From NCBI GenBank assembly GCA_032629725.1, contig JAFEVB010000031.1, positions 62,001 through 126,000 on the forward strand: 64,000 bases of DNA. The letters are read 5' to 3'. Both the position numbers and the translations under genes were made by a program. The notes beneath the pieces are model-generated. The model made no database searches, was not told the origin of the DNA, and was given only the letters and a program-made list of their open reading frames with translations. The DNA comes from Gremmenia infestans. Lineage: Eukaryota; Ascomycota; Leotiomycetes; Helotiales; Hamatocanthoscyphaceae. Positions 46,201 to 56,792 of the stretch are shown here, in pieces (position 1 is the stretch's first letter; the number at the start of each line of letters is the position of its first letter).

Positions 46201-47584
46201 ATGACCATCACAGGCAGCAGGCATTCGACCTCGAGTCACGAGTCTGACTTGTCAGCCACTATTTGCAATCCGAGTTCAACTCAATCTACACCCAAAGAGC
46301 CAGACTTCCCACCAGGGCCAGCTACTCGTGTGAGTTTTAGCACCTCTAGTAGCAGGAGTGAGGATGAATATGATGTCAAGGACGACTTGAATAATCCTGT
46401 CGAGGGATGGCCACGGGTTGCTTTGTTGATGGCTAAAACGCCAGACTTTGCAGCCTTTTCGCGCTTCAGAGATCTCAATGTCAAGAATTTACTGTATTAT
46501 CAAGCACAGTTGACACGGCTGAGACGAACATTACATGAACAAGAATATGACGACGCTCGAGATAGAGGTGAAGATGACGAAGTTCGAAAATATGCAAATA
46601 GGGCAGATTTCTTGATGACAGCTGAGGGGTCGGCTCAATTGAAGCTGGTTGTAGAAATTCGAGGCCTTCTGAAAGAGTATAGTGAGTCTAGCACTTGGTT
46701 CCCCATCTAATCAAATGCTGAATTTGGTAGATGAGGCTTTACTTCAATATTCGCAGGTATCGGCGTTGCCAGAGCCGGACACATACAACATGAAAAACTT
46801 TAGAAAATGGCTACGACACGCCGACAACGGAAACTTCAGTATTGGAGGGGAAGGAGAACAGCATACCTGGGGAGACATTTACGAGGATCCAGATGGAGAA
46901 GACTTTTCTCCTTGGAAGCGGTTCTGGAAGATCATCTGGACTTTGATTTGGACACAAGCGCCGCCGACGAGTGATCTCGATCTCGTTGTTACAAGGACCC
47001 CGCGGAAGATCGATGGGTTTACACGATGGGTAGCTTGTTATTTTATACCTTTCTACGAGGATCTCACCCGGTACAGAGAACAAAAAAGGGCAGACAAACA
47101 AATAAAACATGGAAATGCAGATATGGAGAAACAGCCAAGAGGTTTAAGGAAACGCTTGTCAAAACGTTCATCGAAGAAGGCAAAACGTGTGTCGCCGGAA
47201 AATTGGGTACCGAAAGCGGAGAAGCAGGAGACGTTGGCGACATGGTCCGAGAAGGGAATGCTGAGGTTCACAAACTCCATCTCGACTGTCGTGGCATGTC
47301 TACTTCCAACCATTGCTATCACGGTATTAACTCAGGTTCATGGAACGAGAAATTTGTTGCTCTGCATTGCTGGTTTTGCAGTCATATTCGCCATGGGCCT
47401 GATATTCTTGACTAACGGCACAAGCTCGAGGGTTGAAATTTTCACCGCTACTGCTGCGTAAGTATTATACGCTCCAAATTGGTTTCTAGAGTGCTGATTT
47501 CTGAAAAGGTTCTCCGCTGTCTTGGTGGTCTTCATATCTGTCCCCGTCATCAATGTTCAGGGTCAAGCTAAAGTTGGAAGTTGA
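46201..47584 (+). CDS. DUF6594 membrane protein
   Basis: Exons 46201-46681, 46731-47457 and 47509-47584 give 427 residues. After a Ser/Thr-rich N-terminus comes the DUF6594 start: GWPRVALLMAKTPDFAAFSRFRDLNVKNLLYYQAQLTRLRRTLHEQE. The middle region has KEYNEALLQYSQVSALPEP. A variable basic stretch precedes three C-terminal membrane segments: STVVACLLPTIAITVLTQV, NLLLCIAGFAVIFAMGLIFL and, in the last exon, FSAVLVVFISVPVINV. This is the typical arrangement of a large fungal family of unknown function, often found in multiple copies. The stop follows AKVGS. Confidence 0.88.
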
Positions 47585-47940
47585 GATGCAAGTGAAAGCA
47601 TTGAACTCGGTCCTTGTTCTGTGGTCAATTAAGATACCAGCGTCTGAAGATAAGAACATGATTTACTCGAACCTAAGAGGTCCTCTGCAGCACATCGAAA
47701 ATTTTGGTCTTGAGATGTATATAAAATTTGCACGGAGCCAATTCTAAATACAATCATTTTGACGAGCAAGCCACGGGTGTTATGTAAAAGAGCGAAATCC
47801 GTGTCAAGTAATAATCTCTCTGGGATCTCATCCTCCCCGCAAAGGGACTGAAATCAAATGAACAGTAAACAATCACAATCGAGGCTTGAAAGCGCTCGCG
47901 TTTTCTTGAGGTATGTGATGCACTTTCAGGAGATTCTGAG

Positions 47941-48165
47941 GCATGGAGCCCGTGGGGTTCCCTCGAAAAGGACTTTGCGGGCCCTCTCCACGAATCCAGG
48001 AATCATAGTATCCCCAGCTCACAAAGCAAAGTCTACACGGAAGGTAAACTTTAAACGTTATACCCCCCGTATAGGTTTACAGAGGGAGCTGCATATACTC
48101 TGGTCGTAGGACCCGTGGAGGGGCTAGGGAAGTCCGTTTCGAGGGAAACCCGAAGGGCTCCATGC
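47941..48165. repeat. Long imperfect palindrome (foldback, ~110-nt arms)
   Basis: The left arm (from 47941) and the reverse complement of the right arm (ending 48165) align over most of their length. Matching blocks in order are GCATGGAGCCC, GGTT/GGGTTTCCCTCGAAA, GGACTT, CCTC-TCCACG, AGTAT, CAGCTC and TACACGG/TATACGG. The centre is near 48053. Outside it no continued symmetry or target duplication is clear. It may be a foldback or MITE-like element or a hairpin RNA source. A + strand 83-codon frame at 47858-48109 overlaps the left arm and is not regarded as a gene. The rest of 47585-48200 shows nothing else. Confidence 0.7.
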
Positions 48166-48200
48166 ATTAGCATATCCGGAATGGATCACTTACTGATTCC

Positions 48201-48709
48201 TTAGCCAGTGCCATTCAGAGCAGTCAAGCCCAACACATTCATGACCCTCCTTACTTCATCGATATCCTTGCCCGAATCTAGATAGACGGCTGCCAAGATT
48301 GCCTCGACCGTGGCTGCTCGAGTCTTTGGCGATTGTAAACCCACGTGAGACGGATTCCCGTTGATACAACCGGTGATGCCGGCATCGTTGCAGACTCGTG
48401 CCAGATTGTTGTTCGATACAACATTCTGAATTGCAGAATCGATTGCACCTGCAGCAAATTAACTAACGCTCGTGGATTGTCCAAATGAACATTGATGGGC
48501 GACAAGCCTCGTGGAAGTCCGCTTTCTGCAAGATCAATGAGCAATATCAGTTTCATGACTGCATCTCCAATCATCGCTGACGTCTTGTTGCCGTCCTGGC
48601 CACCGATGCCCGAACCTGCGGCTTGCAGGGCCAACCACGAGATGTTGGGATCATCGAAATAGTAGCTAAGAATGCCCTCAAGGGCAGCAATAGATTGTTG
48701 CTGTGCCAT
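48201..48709 (-). CDS. RNase III-like domain protein, probably inactive
   Basis: A 147-residue protein from the ATG at 48709; the intron is read as AAT|GTTCAT...TTCAG, joining GLPRGLSPIN to NVVSNNNLARVC. It follows the short fungal RNase III-domain layout: ALEGILSYYFDDP, ALQAAGSG, GNKTSAMIGDAVMKLILLIDL, VVSNNNLA, NPS and ATVEAILAAVYLDSGKDIDEVRRVM. The usual catalytic acids are partly replaced: the glutamate of the NERLEFLGD motif is missing although IGDA keeps its aspartate, and the second site reads AATVEA where active enzymes have AD..EA. No dsRNA-binding domain follows. It was assigned from pattern memory, not alignment. Confidence 0.68.
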
Positions 48710-49068
48710 GGTGAGAAGTTAATGATAGATTATGCTTCTTGAAAAGCTTGTATACGTGGGGGGTTGAGAAGAATAAACAATATTTGGATGAGTATGGTTT
48801 TGGAGGTTGGGGAAGAGGGGAAGCTTGGTATAAATCGACAAGAGAGTACTTAGCTTGCCGCTATTCGGATAATTTCGGCAATTCGCGAACGGTGGAGATT
48901 TTAGATCTACAGACAGATTTCAAGTGTACCTGAGTGTTCTACGAAGTATTATCTAGCGTACTTGCTATCAGATCTGCTGCGATTTACTTACCAATCATGT
49001 AATCGGTTAATGCACTAGCCAATTGGTTCTTTTTAGGACTTTAATCTATGAGCTCACCGCCTAACTGG
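48710..49068. other. Intergenic region, nothing recognised
   Basis: About 360 bp upstream of the RNase III-like gene (promoter side) and downstream of the hypothetical gene at 49069. A 64-codon + strand frame at 48739 has no features. Confidence 0.4.
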
Positions 49069-49927
49069 TCAATTGGCATTTGCTGATTCACCACCTAACT
49101 TAAGCATCTTCTTCACTTTCCCAAACACCCCCTTACCCTCTTTCCCTTTCCCCATCATCTCTACTTCCTCCCTCCTCACCTCCCTCACCTTCCAAAAGCT
49201 CCTCTCGGCGGTCCACTCCTCTAACATCCCATCCCAACTAAACCCCTTCTCCTTTTGCACCCGCATGAGCTCCGCCTTTCCCTCTAACGACGCCCATTCT
49301 ACATAGCAGGCCCAGAGTCTCCCATTCTCCTCGCCATCTCCTTCAGACACAAAAGCGCAGCTTCTGCCTAGTACAGGTTTGCTCCCGCGCTCTTCAGCGC
49401 TGAGGCTCCCAACGATGATTTCTGCCCCTTGGTCCAGCAGCACGTGAAGCAGGCTAACGTCGGCCTCCGCGGTGGCTGCGGGCCGTCGGAGGGTCACGAA
49501 CTCGGTGTAGGGGCTGAGAGTGGTGCGGGGTGCAGGGAGGCGTGTAATAGGGGGAAGGGGGATGGTTATTATTTGGGACTGCGGGACGGTTTCTGATAGT
49601 GGAGTACTGGTAAGGGTGTTGAGAAGGGGTGTTATGAGGGGCAGAAGTGGGGCTGGATTTGGCGTGGAAGGGGTCACTTGTAGGGCTGGTCACGGGGTGT
49701 TAGCTTATTGCCGGCTAGGGGAGGGGGGTGAGGGATTCACGGATGTTTAGCTGTATGGTTGATGGACTGGAAGTATTGGTGGAAATATAGACTGCAGGCA
49801 GGCTGAGGCTGTCGTAGGTAGTGAACAGACTGTGGAGAAGATTGTACCACGGAGAGGATTTCTGGATGGATAAGGATAGTGGTGGAGGGGATGGTGATGA
49901 TGGGATGGTAAGGACCAAGGAGCTCAT
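49069..49927 (-). CDS. Hypothetical protein, Pro/Thr-rich with basic C-terminus
   Basis: Exons 49927-49741 and 49685-49069 (intron GTGAAT...CAG with a GCTAAC branch site) give 267 residues. The N-terminal exon begins MSSLVLTIPSSPSPPPLSLSI and includes PWYNLLHSLF. The second exon is Pro/Thr-rich at its start, then has mixed alpha/beta sequence (LLHVLLDQGAEIIVGSLSAEERG, GRLWACYVEWASLEGKAELM) and a lysine-rich tail (KEGKGVFGKVKKMLKLGGE). No signal peptide or membrane segment; I recognise no family. The even codon use and a clean intron support it as real. Confidence 0.62.
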
Positions 49928-50614
49928 AGTGATTGTGAATCCGAGTACGAAAAGGTGCGTACGAGTGGTGAAAATATGTTGGTAGGGACGCTATTTAGTG
50001 TCAATTACTTCGTACTCAGTACAAAGGACGACTTTTGAATGTTCTTCACAGGAATGGTGTAGTTTCGCTTGATGGGTTATGACATCGGATATACTTCTAG
50101 CCAAATTGAGGTTAATCCGTCGTGTTCTTAGGTGAGGCGAAAGAGCTCTAGTGCATGTATTTACTTACTCCGTTCGCATTTTTATACTTCATCAGATCTT
50201 CCCAAACTAGTTAGCGTAAGTCGGCTTAGTCAAACCCCTTACATCAATTCATCCGTGGTGGCTATGCTGTGAGGCATCGAGAAATCCTCCGTAACAGCTA
50301 CTTTTTTCTTGGCTCATACTACGATGGTATTTCCTCCGTAGTGGCTATGTTGTGAAACATGAAACAGCTATTACTTAAGGTTTTCCGTTAGGCATTGTGA
50401 CGACAACTTTCAGTTCCGACCCATCCGCATATAAAACGTTGTCAAAAATCACGCCAAATATCACGTATCCTCTACTATATCTCCGTTATGATATCTTTTT
50501 TATGTTTATATTAAAATAATTTCTTTGATATGCTGCTTAGATCTACAAGTTACACATCAACGCCCTAGGTGCACCAGGCCTCACCTGGTCTGCCGATATA
50601 TGTTATATTTTATG
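49928..50614. other. Intergenic region, nothing recognised
   Basis: About 690 bp containing the promoter of the hypothetical gene and the 3' UTR of the metallopeptidase gene. AT-rich around 50460-50540. Short direct repeats TGGCTATG(C/T)TGTGA occur near 50259 and 50342. Confidence 0.4.
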
Positions 50615-51799
50615 TCAGGTTGCAGAAGTTGTCGCGGCTTTACCTGTATGCCAGTCATACTTATTCAAAAACGATGCTGCAGCATATAGCGCATAAGTGT
50701 CAGCGTTATTTTCCTGTCCCGAGGTTGCGCTTGCAGAGTTATCAAAGCCATAGCCAACGGAATCATCTGTATAAACACAATCAGACTCACTTCGAGCGAG
50801 TGAAAAGGCTACGCCTCAAAAGGTTCTACTCACCTGTAGCGAAAAGTTGATGCGTTATCTCGTGTAAGAAGAGACTTGTCACAGCAAAATACTTGTCGAG
50901 ATAGGCTGAACCGTCTGTCGGGATGGTGGATGTACCCGTGTACGCCCTCAATGAAGACATCAGATTACGAGCCGGTTTGTCATCGGAAGCCGGGATTGTG
51001 CCAAACGTGTTGGGGCAGAATGTGATAATATTTCTTGGTGCATGCATCGTGAAGGCTCCTTCACGAGGATTCGATGTGCAAGTCCCATCTCGTGTTGGTG
51101 CGGGTTTGTCTTTCGTCTTGAGATCTTGCGGGTTGAGGTAGACTTTTGATACAGCATCATAGAAAAGAAAATCAGTTCCATGGAAAGCTGAGTTGGAAGC
51201 ATTAGAAGAGCTTATTTGTTTTTGTTGCAATACGTACTGACGATACCTGAGATAAGGGTGCCATCTGGATCCACCGGGTTCCCAGTTCCAGGGAGAAGTT
51301 TGTCAGTAGCTTGCAGCCATTTATCGCTGCAAGCAACGCGCCAAGTACTCTTGCCCATTTTTGTGAAATCGATGATTTTCTGGAAGTTGTCTAGATTTGT
51401 AAGTGATATCCAATACATGATGAGCGAGAGCAGTGGTATACCTCTTACTAGAGTTGCTTTTCCTGTATCTTGAATTTTGAGCCTGTTGTCTGAGAAGCCA
51501 ATTCCGTAAAACGTTCTGAGAGTCCGGACGACGCGTAGGCGCTTTTGCTTTGTATTGCCAGTTGGGGGAAGAGTAGGATTGTTCAGTGCAGTATTGATAT
51601 CGTTTATGGCTGCCTGGCTCATATCTATGACTTCTTGGAGAGCCGGTCTAATCACAGCGTCTTGGGCATCGCAGCTTCCTAAATCGCTTCCACTAATAAC
51701 TTTATAGACGTCTTGAGTGTCTAGCTGGAAAGAAGGGGAGATAAGTAGAGCGATAAGAAGGGAAAAGAATAACACAAGATGTGAATAAAACAAACCCAT
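50615..51799 (-). CDS. Secreted M35-like metallopeptidase
   Basis: Exons 51799-51442, 51390-51238, 51187-50834 and 50766-50615 give 338 residues. Residues 1-25 (MGLFYSHLVLFFSLLIALLI...) are a signal peptide. The third exon carries HEITH, an HExxH zinc site, in SLFLHEITHQLFATG. The last exon has ENNADTYALYAAASFL, whose aspartate and tyrosine sit where aspzincins (M35, deuterolysin and Lys-specific endopeptidase types) have their third zinc ligand and active-site tyrosine. Several cysteines suggest disulfides. Secreted to the medium or host apoplast. It is the last gene before the RIP-mutated transposon island, a common setting for fast-evolving secreted proteins. Family assignment is by motif only. 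Confidence 0.82.
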
Positions 51800-52714
51800 A
51801 ACGAGTGTAGTTGAATTACACTCAATTACTCGAGTGATCCAAGTTTCAACGTTTTATGGCGTACAGGTGGATCTTATATGAAAAGGCATAGCGAAACAAT
51901 TGGCCAAGCATGCTATGTACACTCTTTAGGGGCGAAGAATCAGCATGACTTAATAACGGTTTGCATGGTTAATGTGATTGCCCCGTAGTGTAAGAACAAA
52001 TCCTAATTCCTTCAATTTCATCTCTTGGATACTTTATAATTAGCTTTCGCTAACTTAATATTCGTACGAAGGAGTTGATCTATTACTTGTTTCTTTTAAG
52101 TTTGAAACTAGATCTCTTTTCACTTTACAATTTCATACTCCACACTACTAAGAGAGTTTAGATAGAGCTATAATAGTGCTCCTACAGGTCTAAATTCCCT
52201 TTAAGATTACTTTAGCTATTATCTTTTTTGCCGTCCGGCGGATCTGCACTAAGTAAGGAGCTAGTTCTAAGTATAGGATGTAAGTGTAGGATGTGTCCTT
52301 TTTAAGTCTCCTTCAGAATCGGTAAAGGAAAAGCGAGTAGCGTGCACTGCGGAATGAAGTGCTCTCAGGTACTATCTTAATAGAGTAATTACCCTAGTGA
52401 CATAACTTTTGGCCTGTACCTCCGTGTTTAAGTACCCATTTAGGCTAGGCGTAGGATCGTTTTTTGTTACGGTTTCTCCACTTTTTCTCTATTCTTACTC
52501 TCTCTCTATATCCTTTCTGCTTCTGTACGCCCGCAGGTAAGTCTTTACTTTTTCTGCTTTATTTCTACTTTTATGCGCCTGCAGATAATCTTTACTCTCC
52601 CTCTTTTCTACTAGCCTCTACTAATTCTCTGATTATTCTAGATTCTTATAAAAACGGATATCTATAAAAGGCTGAATCTAGGAATAGTAGCATTTTTTTG
52701 CCTATTTTAAAGGG
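51800..52714. other. AT-rich transition region, no gene
   Basis: About 900 bp. TpA-rich sequence increases to the right, with pyrimidine tracts near 52470-52620. It has the look of mutated repeat sequence but no element could be identified. A 67-codon frame at 52464 is a composition artefact. Confidence 0.45.
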
Positions 52715-52953
52715 CAGGGGCAGAAAGGGGTAAGTCGGGACCCCCCTCTTTGGCCCACCCCCACTTTACTTACCGCTAGACTATACCTCCTACTTTATAT
52801 TCTAATAACTTTATAACGCTTTTATAAAAACCTTTAAAAATTTGATATAGTCTTCTTAATACTATAAAGCCTTAGTATACTAAATTGGATATTATAGATG
52901 CGCTTAATGCAGTTGCAAATGGCTAATCTGTACGGAAAGCATATCTGGATTAG
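52715..52953 (+). mobile_element. Fragment of a Fot1/pogo-like DNA transposon
   Basis: A G/C-rich start with GTCGGGACCCCCC and TTTGGCCCACCCCC resembles the ends of fungal Fot1/pogo elements. Near 52880-52950 a frame reads TKLDIIDALNAVANG, a stop, then SVRKAYLD, similar to the N-terminal psq-type helix-turn-helix of pogo transposases. The fragment stops where the LTR at 52954 begins. Assignment is from pattern memory. Confidence 0.45.
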
Positions 52954-53385
52954 TATTACGAACGTAATATGTAACTAAGGGACCTTAGGCTCAATGTCTG
53001 ACTCTAGACGTAGGAGAACCCTTGGTAGGAACAGATTTTCCTTATATAAGCAAGAGACGTTTCTAGTATGTTAGTCACGTGACGGACTAAGGAGGACCGT
53101 AGGGATCCTCACAGCTCGTTAGGATCTATCAGGATCTAAAGGCATAAAGGTTCTATATAAAGCTAGGTTATTACCTATTAGATAAAAGCTTCGTGCTTAA
53201 CTTAAATAGTATTTCCTAATATACGCTTATTACTTTATACTTTATAATAAGCTATACTTCTAAGTATAGCAACTAAGTGGTCTACTAATAGATACTAATA
53301 TTAACCTAACGACAACCTAGGTCCAGGGACCTAACTTAAGTTATAAGACTTACCTTAGCACTATATAAGCTAGGCGATCGTTACA
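52954..53385 (+). repeat. 5' LTR of the outer Ty3/gypsy element
   Basis: 432 bp, from TATTACGAACG to GATCGTTACA. Both ends match the ends of the inner element's LTRs in inverse orientation. It contains CACGTGAC and the GGTCCAGGGACC palindrome found in the other LTRs. The central part (about 53060-53150) does not align with the inner element's LTRs, so the two elements belong to different variants. A TTTTAAGCACC primer-site-like sequence follows. Confidence 0.8.
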
Positions 53386-56236
53386 TTTTAAGCACCTATC
53401 TTTTTATTAATAGAATAATATTATCTACCGGATCTACTAAGAGGAAGAATACTCTAACCCTAATGCTAACTCTAGCCCCTACGCTAGCGCTAGCCTAAAC
53501 TTTTATAGTATAAAAGCAAACCGCAATTATTAAGATATCTAATATATTTTATAAAGATAGAAGCAAGTTAGATAACTTCCTAACTTTAATAGATATCTAT
53601 ATTCTATTTAACTAACACTTGTTTGAAACTAAGGCAGTAAAGGTTATCTATATGATTAGTTACCTTCAGAGCGTAGCTTTTAACTAAGTTAAGACCTATA
53701 TTAATGATTTTATAGTAAATAAAACCAGTTAAGGGCGAGTTATAACCGGAGCAAGGACCTTAACCTAGGCTATATTTATAAGCTACGAGGCATTTAAGAA
53801 AAACATCTAATAAGTTTTTAGCGACCTTAAATAGTAAAGTATAGCTAAATAAGAGCTATAATAACTAAAGCAGAATAAGTTAGCCTCTAAGTATATAGCT
53901 AGGTTCTAGTAGTATTTAGATATAGCAGAATAGAGCGACCGCGCCCTAACTAGCTAGTATTACGCAAAACTAAAGGACTTTATTAAGGATAAGCTAACTA
54001 GGATAAACTAACTAAATAGTTTTGCTAAGATAATTAAGAAAGCGGTTAAGATTAATAACCGATTCTTTAAGAGGTCCCTTAAATAGAAAGGGACCTATAA
54101 CTTTAGTAAACAGTTAAGGAAGATAGGGTTAATAAAAAGGAAAAACTAGAGGGATCTAATAGAAATTAATGCTGCTTACTAGAAGCCGAACCTACTATTT
54201 AAGGAAAAATAAGACAAGCGACGTTAGAAAGGACTCTATTTTAAGTATAGATTGCCTAGACACTTAGTATCCTCTTATAAGCAGAAGAAAAAAAAAGGAC
54301 CCTAAAAGAAATAAAATATAAGCGTAGCTATATAAACCTTAGGTATAGTATTACGACCTAACCCTAAGAGGTAGAAGTATAGCATGCAACTACCTAAATA
54401 TAAAAGCTAGGAAATAAATATAGAAGAAAAAGCAAGCCTATCTTAGGATCCTACGGACTAGCTACCTAATATAGATAAAAAATAGATTATAGCTAGCAAT
54501 AAGCTTTTTGCCGGAAACTAGTAGAAGCTGAAGGAAAAGGATAAGCTAGCTTTTAAAAAAGACTTTTAGCTAGGAATAGAGAAACTAAAAAAGGGTGTCT
54601 ACTATACGGTTATATACTAAGATATATAATAGGTTGTTTTTAAAGCACCCTAATAATCTAGGATTATTAAAAGCATTCTAAGAGAAAAGATACTAAGACT
54701 AAGCTTAATTATTAAGCTAGGAGAAGTCTGGGAAATTGCTAGCAAGGGGTTAGGCAAACGCATTTAGAGGAAAATAACTTTTCTTTTATTCCTTATAAAC
54801 CTAATAATTTTCGCCTAGTAGCATATTAGTAATAAAGTATAAAACACGTTTGCGCTAAACACTCTATACTAACTAATAAGGTAGGAAAGCAGTTACTAAC
54901 TATAGGAAGACCAATTTATAGGATATAAGGTTCTAGAAAGAAGATAACTAGAGAAGCAAGTGGCAGCTATAGAGAGCCGGAACTATATAACGCTAAACGC
55001 CTATATTAGAGGAAAGGAGCTACGGGTTATACTTAACTCTAGTGCGTAAAGGAACTTTATCTTGCTAGAAGCTGTAAAAAGGCTTAATATACTAATATAA
55101 AAGAAAGTAGAACTTTATCTACTTACTATTATTAATAGGATAGTAATTAAAATAAATAGAGAAATAGTTAAGCATAAGACTATACCTATATAAGTAACTA
55201 TTAGAGGTTACTAGAAGGAAATTAGCCTAGATGTAATCTGTATTAGGGATAATTAGGCCATTTTTAGTATTTCTTAGATTAGATAATATAATCCAGAAAT
55301 CGACTAGGAAACTTATAAAGTGAAGTTTACTTAATATAGCTATGTATTAAAATAACTATATAGCTATAAAGAGGTTAGCGCTACCTCCTATAACGCGCTA
55401 GGGCACGCAACCTAAGGCCCTCCACCAGATAATAAAAAGGTCGAAAAAGAGATACTAGTATAGTATAAGAAGTTTGAATAGATATTTAATAACCTATAAA
55501 ATAAAAAGGCCTTACCTAAATATTAACTATAGGACTATAGAATACTACTTAAGAAAGGATATAAACCTCTTTAGGAACTACTTTGCTAGTATAGCGAAGA
55601 AAAGATAAGACTATAGAAAAAGTATATTAATAAAATATTATCTAAGGGATAGATAAGAGAGTTGCATTCCCTATTAAGAGCGCTAATGCTATTTGTAAAG
55701 AAAAAAGATAGACTAGATCGATTTTATATCAACTACTAAAAGTTAAATAAGATAACTATAAAAAATTAATACCTACTACTATAGGCAAATAATATATAAG
55801 ATTATTTAAGAAAGGCGGTGATCTTTATATAGCTAGATATAAGGGACGTATATTATCTAATCCGCATTATAAAGGGCAAGGAATAGAAAATAGTATTTCA
55901 AACCAGATTTGGTTACTATAAGTACTAGGTTATATTATTTAGGCTAACTAACGCCCTAGTAACCTATTAAGAAGTTAACTACGACGCATTAAGGGCTTTC
56001 TTAGATAGGTTCTATATATATTACCTTAATAACATACTAGTATATTTAGATAACAAGGAATAACATATAGGATATATAATACAGGTTTTAAAAGCACTTA
56101 TAGTAAAGGGATTCCGTCTAAAGCTATCTAAATACAACTTCTATATAAAGGAAATTACCTTTCTAGGCTATATAATTACGCTAAGGAAAATCAGCCTAGA
56201 CCTTAAAAAGGTCTAAGCAATTATTACCTAGGAAAC
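53386..56236 (+). pseudogene. Outer Ty3/gypsy element, left part (gag and 5' pol), RIP-mutated
   Basis: Degenerate gag, then a zinc-knuckle-like sequence (~54226-54270), then pol with protease and reverse transcriptase in + orientation. Around 55690-56090 the RT core reads with many stops. The YxDD box reads YLNN at 56022-56033, consistent with G-to-A changes of both aspartate codons. Stops are almost all TAA or TAG, as produced from CAA/CAG or TGG codons by RIP. The gene breaks at 56236, where the inner element is inserted, and continues at 62775. No intact frame remains, so it is not autonomous. Confidence 0.85.
56232..56236. repeat. Target-site duplication GAAAC, left copy
   Basis: GAAAC immediately left of the inner element; the identical 5-mer lies at 62770-62774. 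Five base pairs is the usual duplication size for Ty3/gypsy integrases. Confidence 0.85.
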
Positions 56237-56702
56237 TATAACGATCGCCTAGCTCACGTAGTGCTAAGGTAAGTCTTATAACTTAAGTAGGTCCCTGGAC
56301 CTAGGTTGTCGTTGGGTTGATATCGGTATCTATCGATGGATCACTAGTTGCTATACTTAGGAGTATAGCTTATTATAAAGTATAAAGTAATAAGCGTATA
56401 TTAGGAAATACTATTTAAGTTAAGCATAAAGCTCCTATCTAATAGGTAACGACCTAGTTTTATATAGAACCTTTATATCCTAGATTATATAAATCATTCT
56501 AATCCTACCAATCCCGGATTATATAGATTATTGCGATCCAAATAATCCATCTATATAACGCGTCACGTGGCCGGCTGACTAATATGCGTGGTTATTATAC
56601 TAGCTACTATAAAGGAACCTTCTTTCTCCTAGGGGTTCTCCTATACCTAGCAAACTAGATATTAAGCCTAAGGTCCCCTAGTTATATATTACCTTTATAA
56701 TA
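56237..56702 (-). repeat. 3' LTR of the inner chromovirus
   Basis: 466 bp, TATAACGATCG to TTTATAATA on the + strand. It differs from its partner at 62304-62769 almost only by C/T and G/A changes. Confidence 0.88.
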
Positions 56703-56716
56703 CTATTCTTCTCCCG
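56703..56716 (-). other. Polypurine tract of the inner chromovirus
   Basis: On the - strand the sequence directly before the 3' LTR reads GGGAGAAGAATAG, a purine-rich tract in the position that primes plus-strand DNA synthesis in LTR elements. Confidence 0.65.
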
Positions 56717-56792
56717 GTTAGCATCGTTCTAACGCTTAAGTATAATAATAGGAAATATTTTATAACGTCTACGGCTCTCTTCTTATTTTATT

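Noticed and set aside
47858..48109. 83-codon + strand open frame
   Set aside because: It runs into the left arm and centre of the long palindrome and has no domain or splice support.
48440..48520. GC-AG intron in the RNase III-like gene (CGAG|GCTTGT)
   Set aside because: A canonical GT-AG alternative (AAT|GTTCAT...TTCAG) keeps the frame and joins to the conserved VVSNNNLA segment better.
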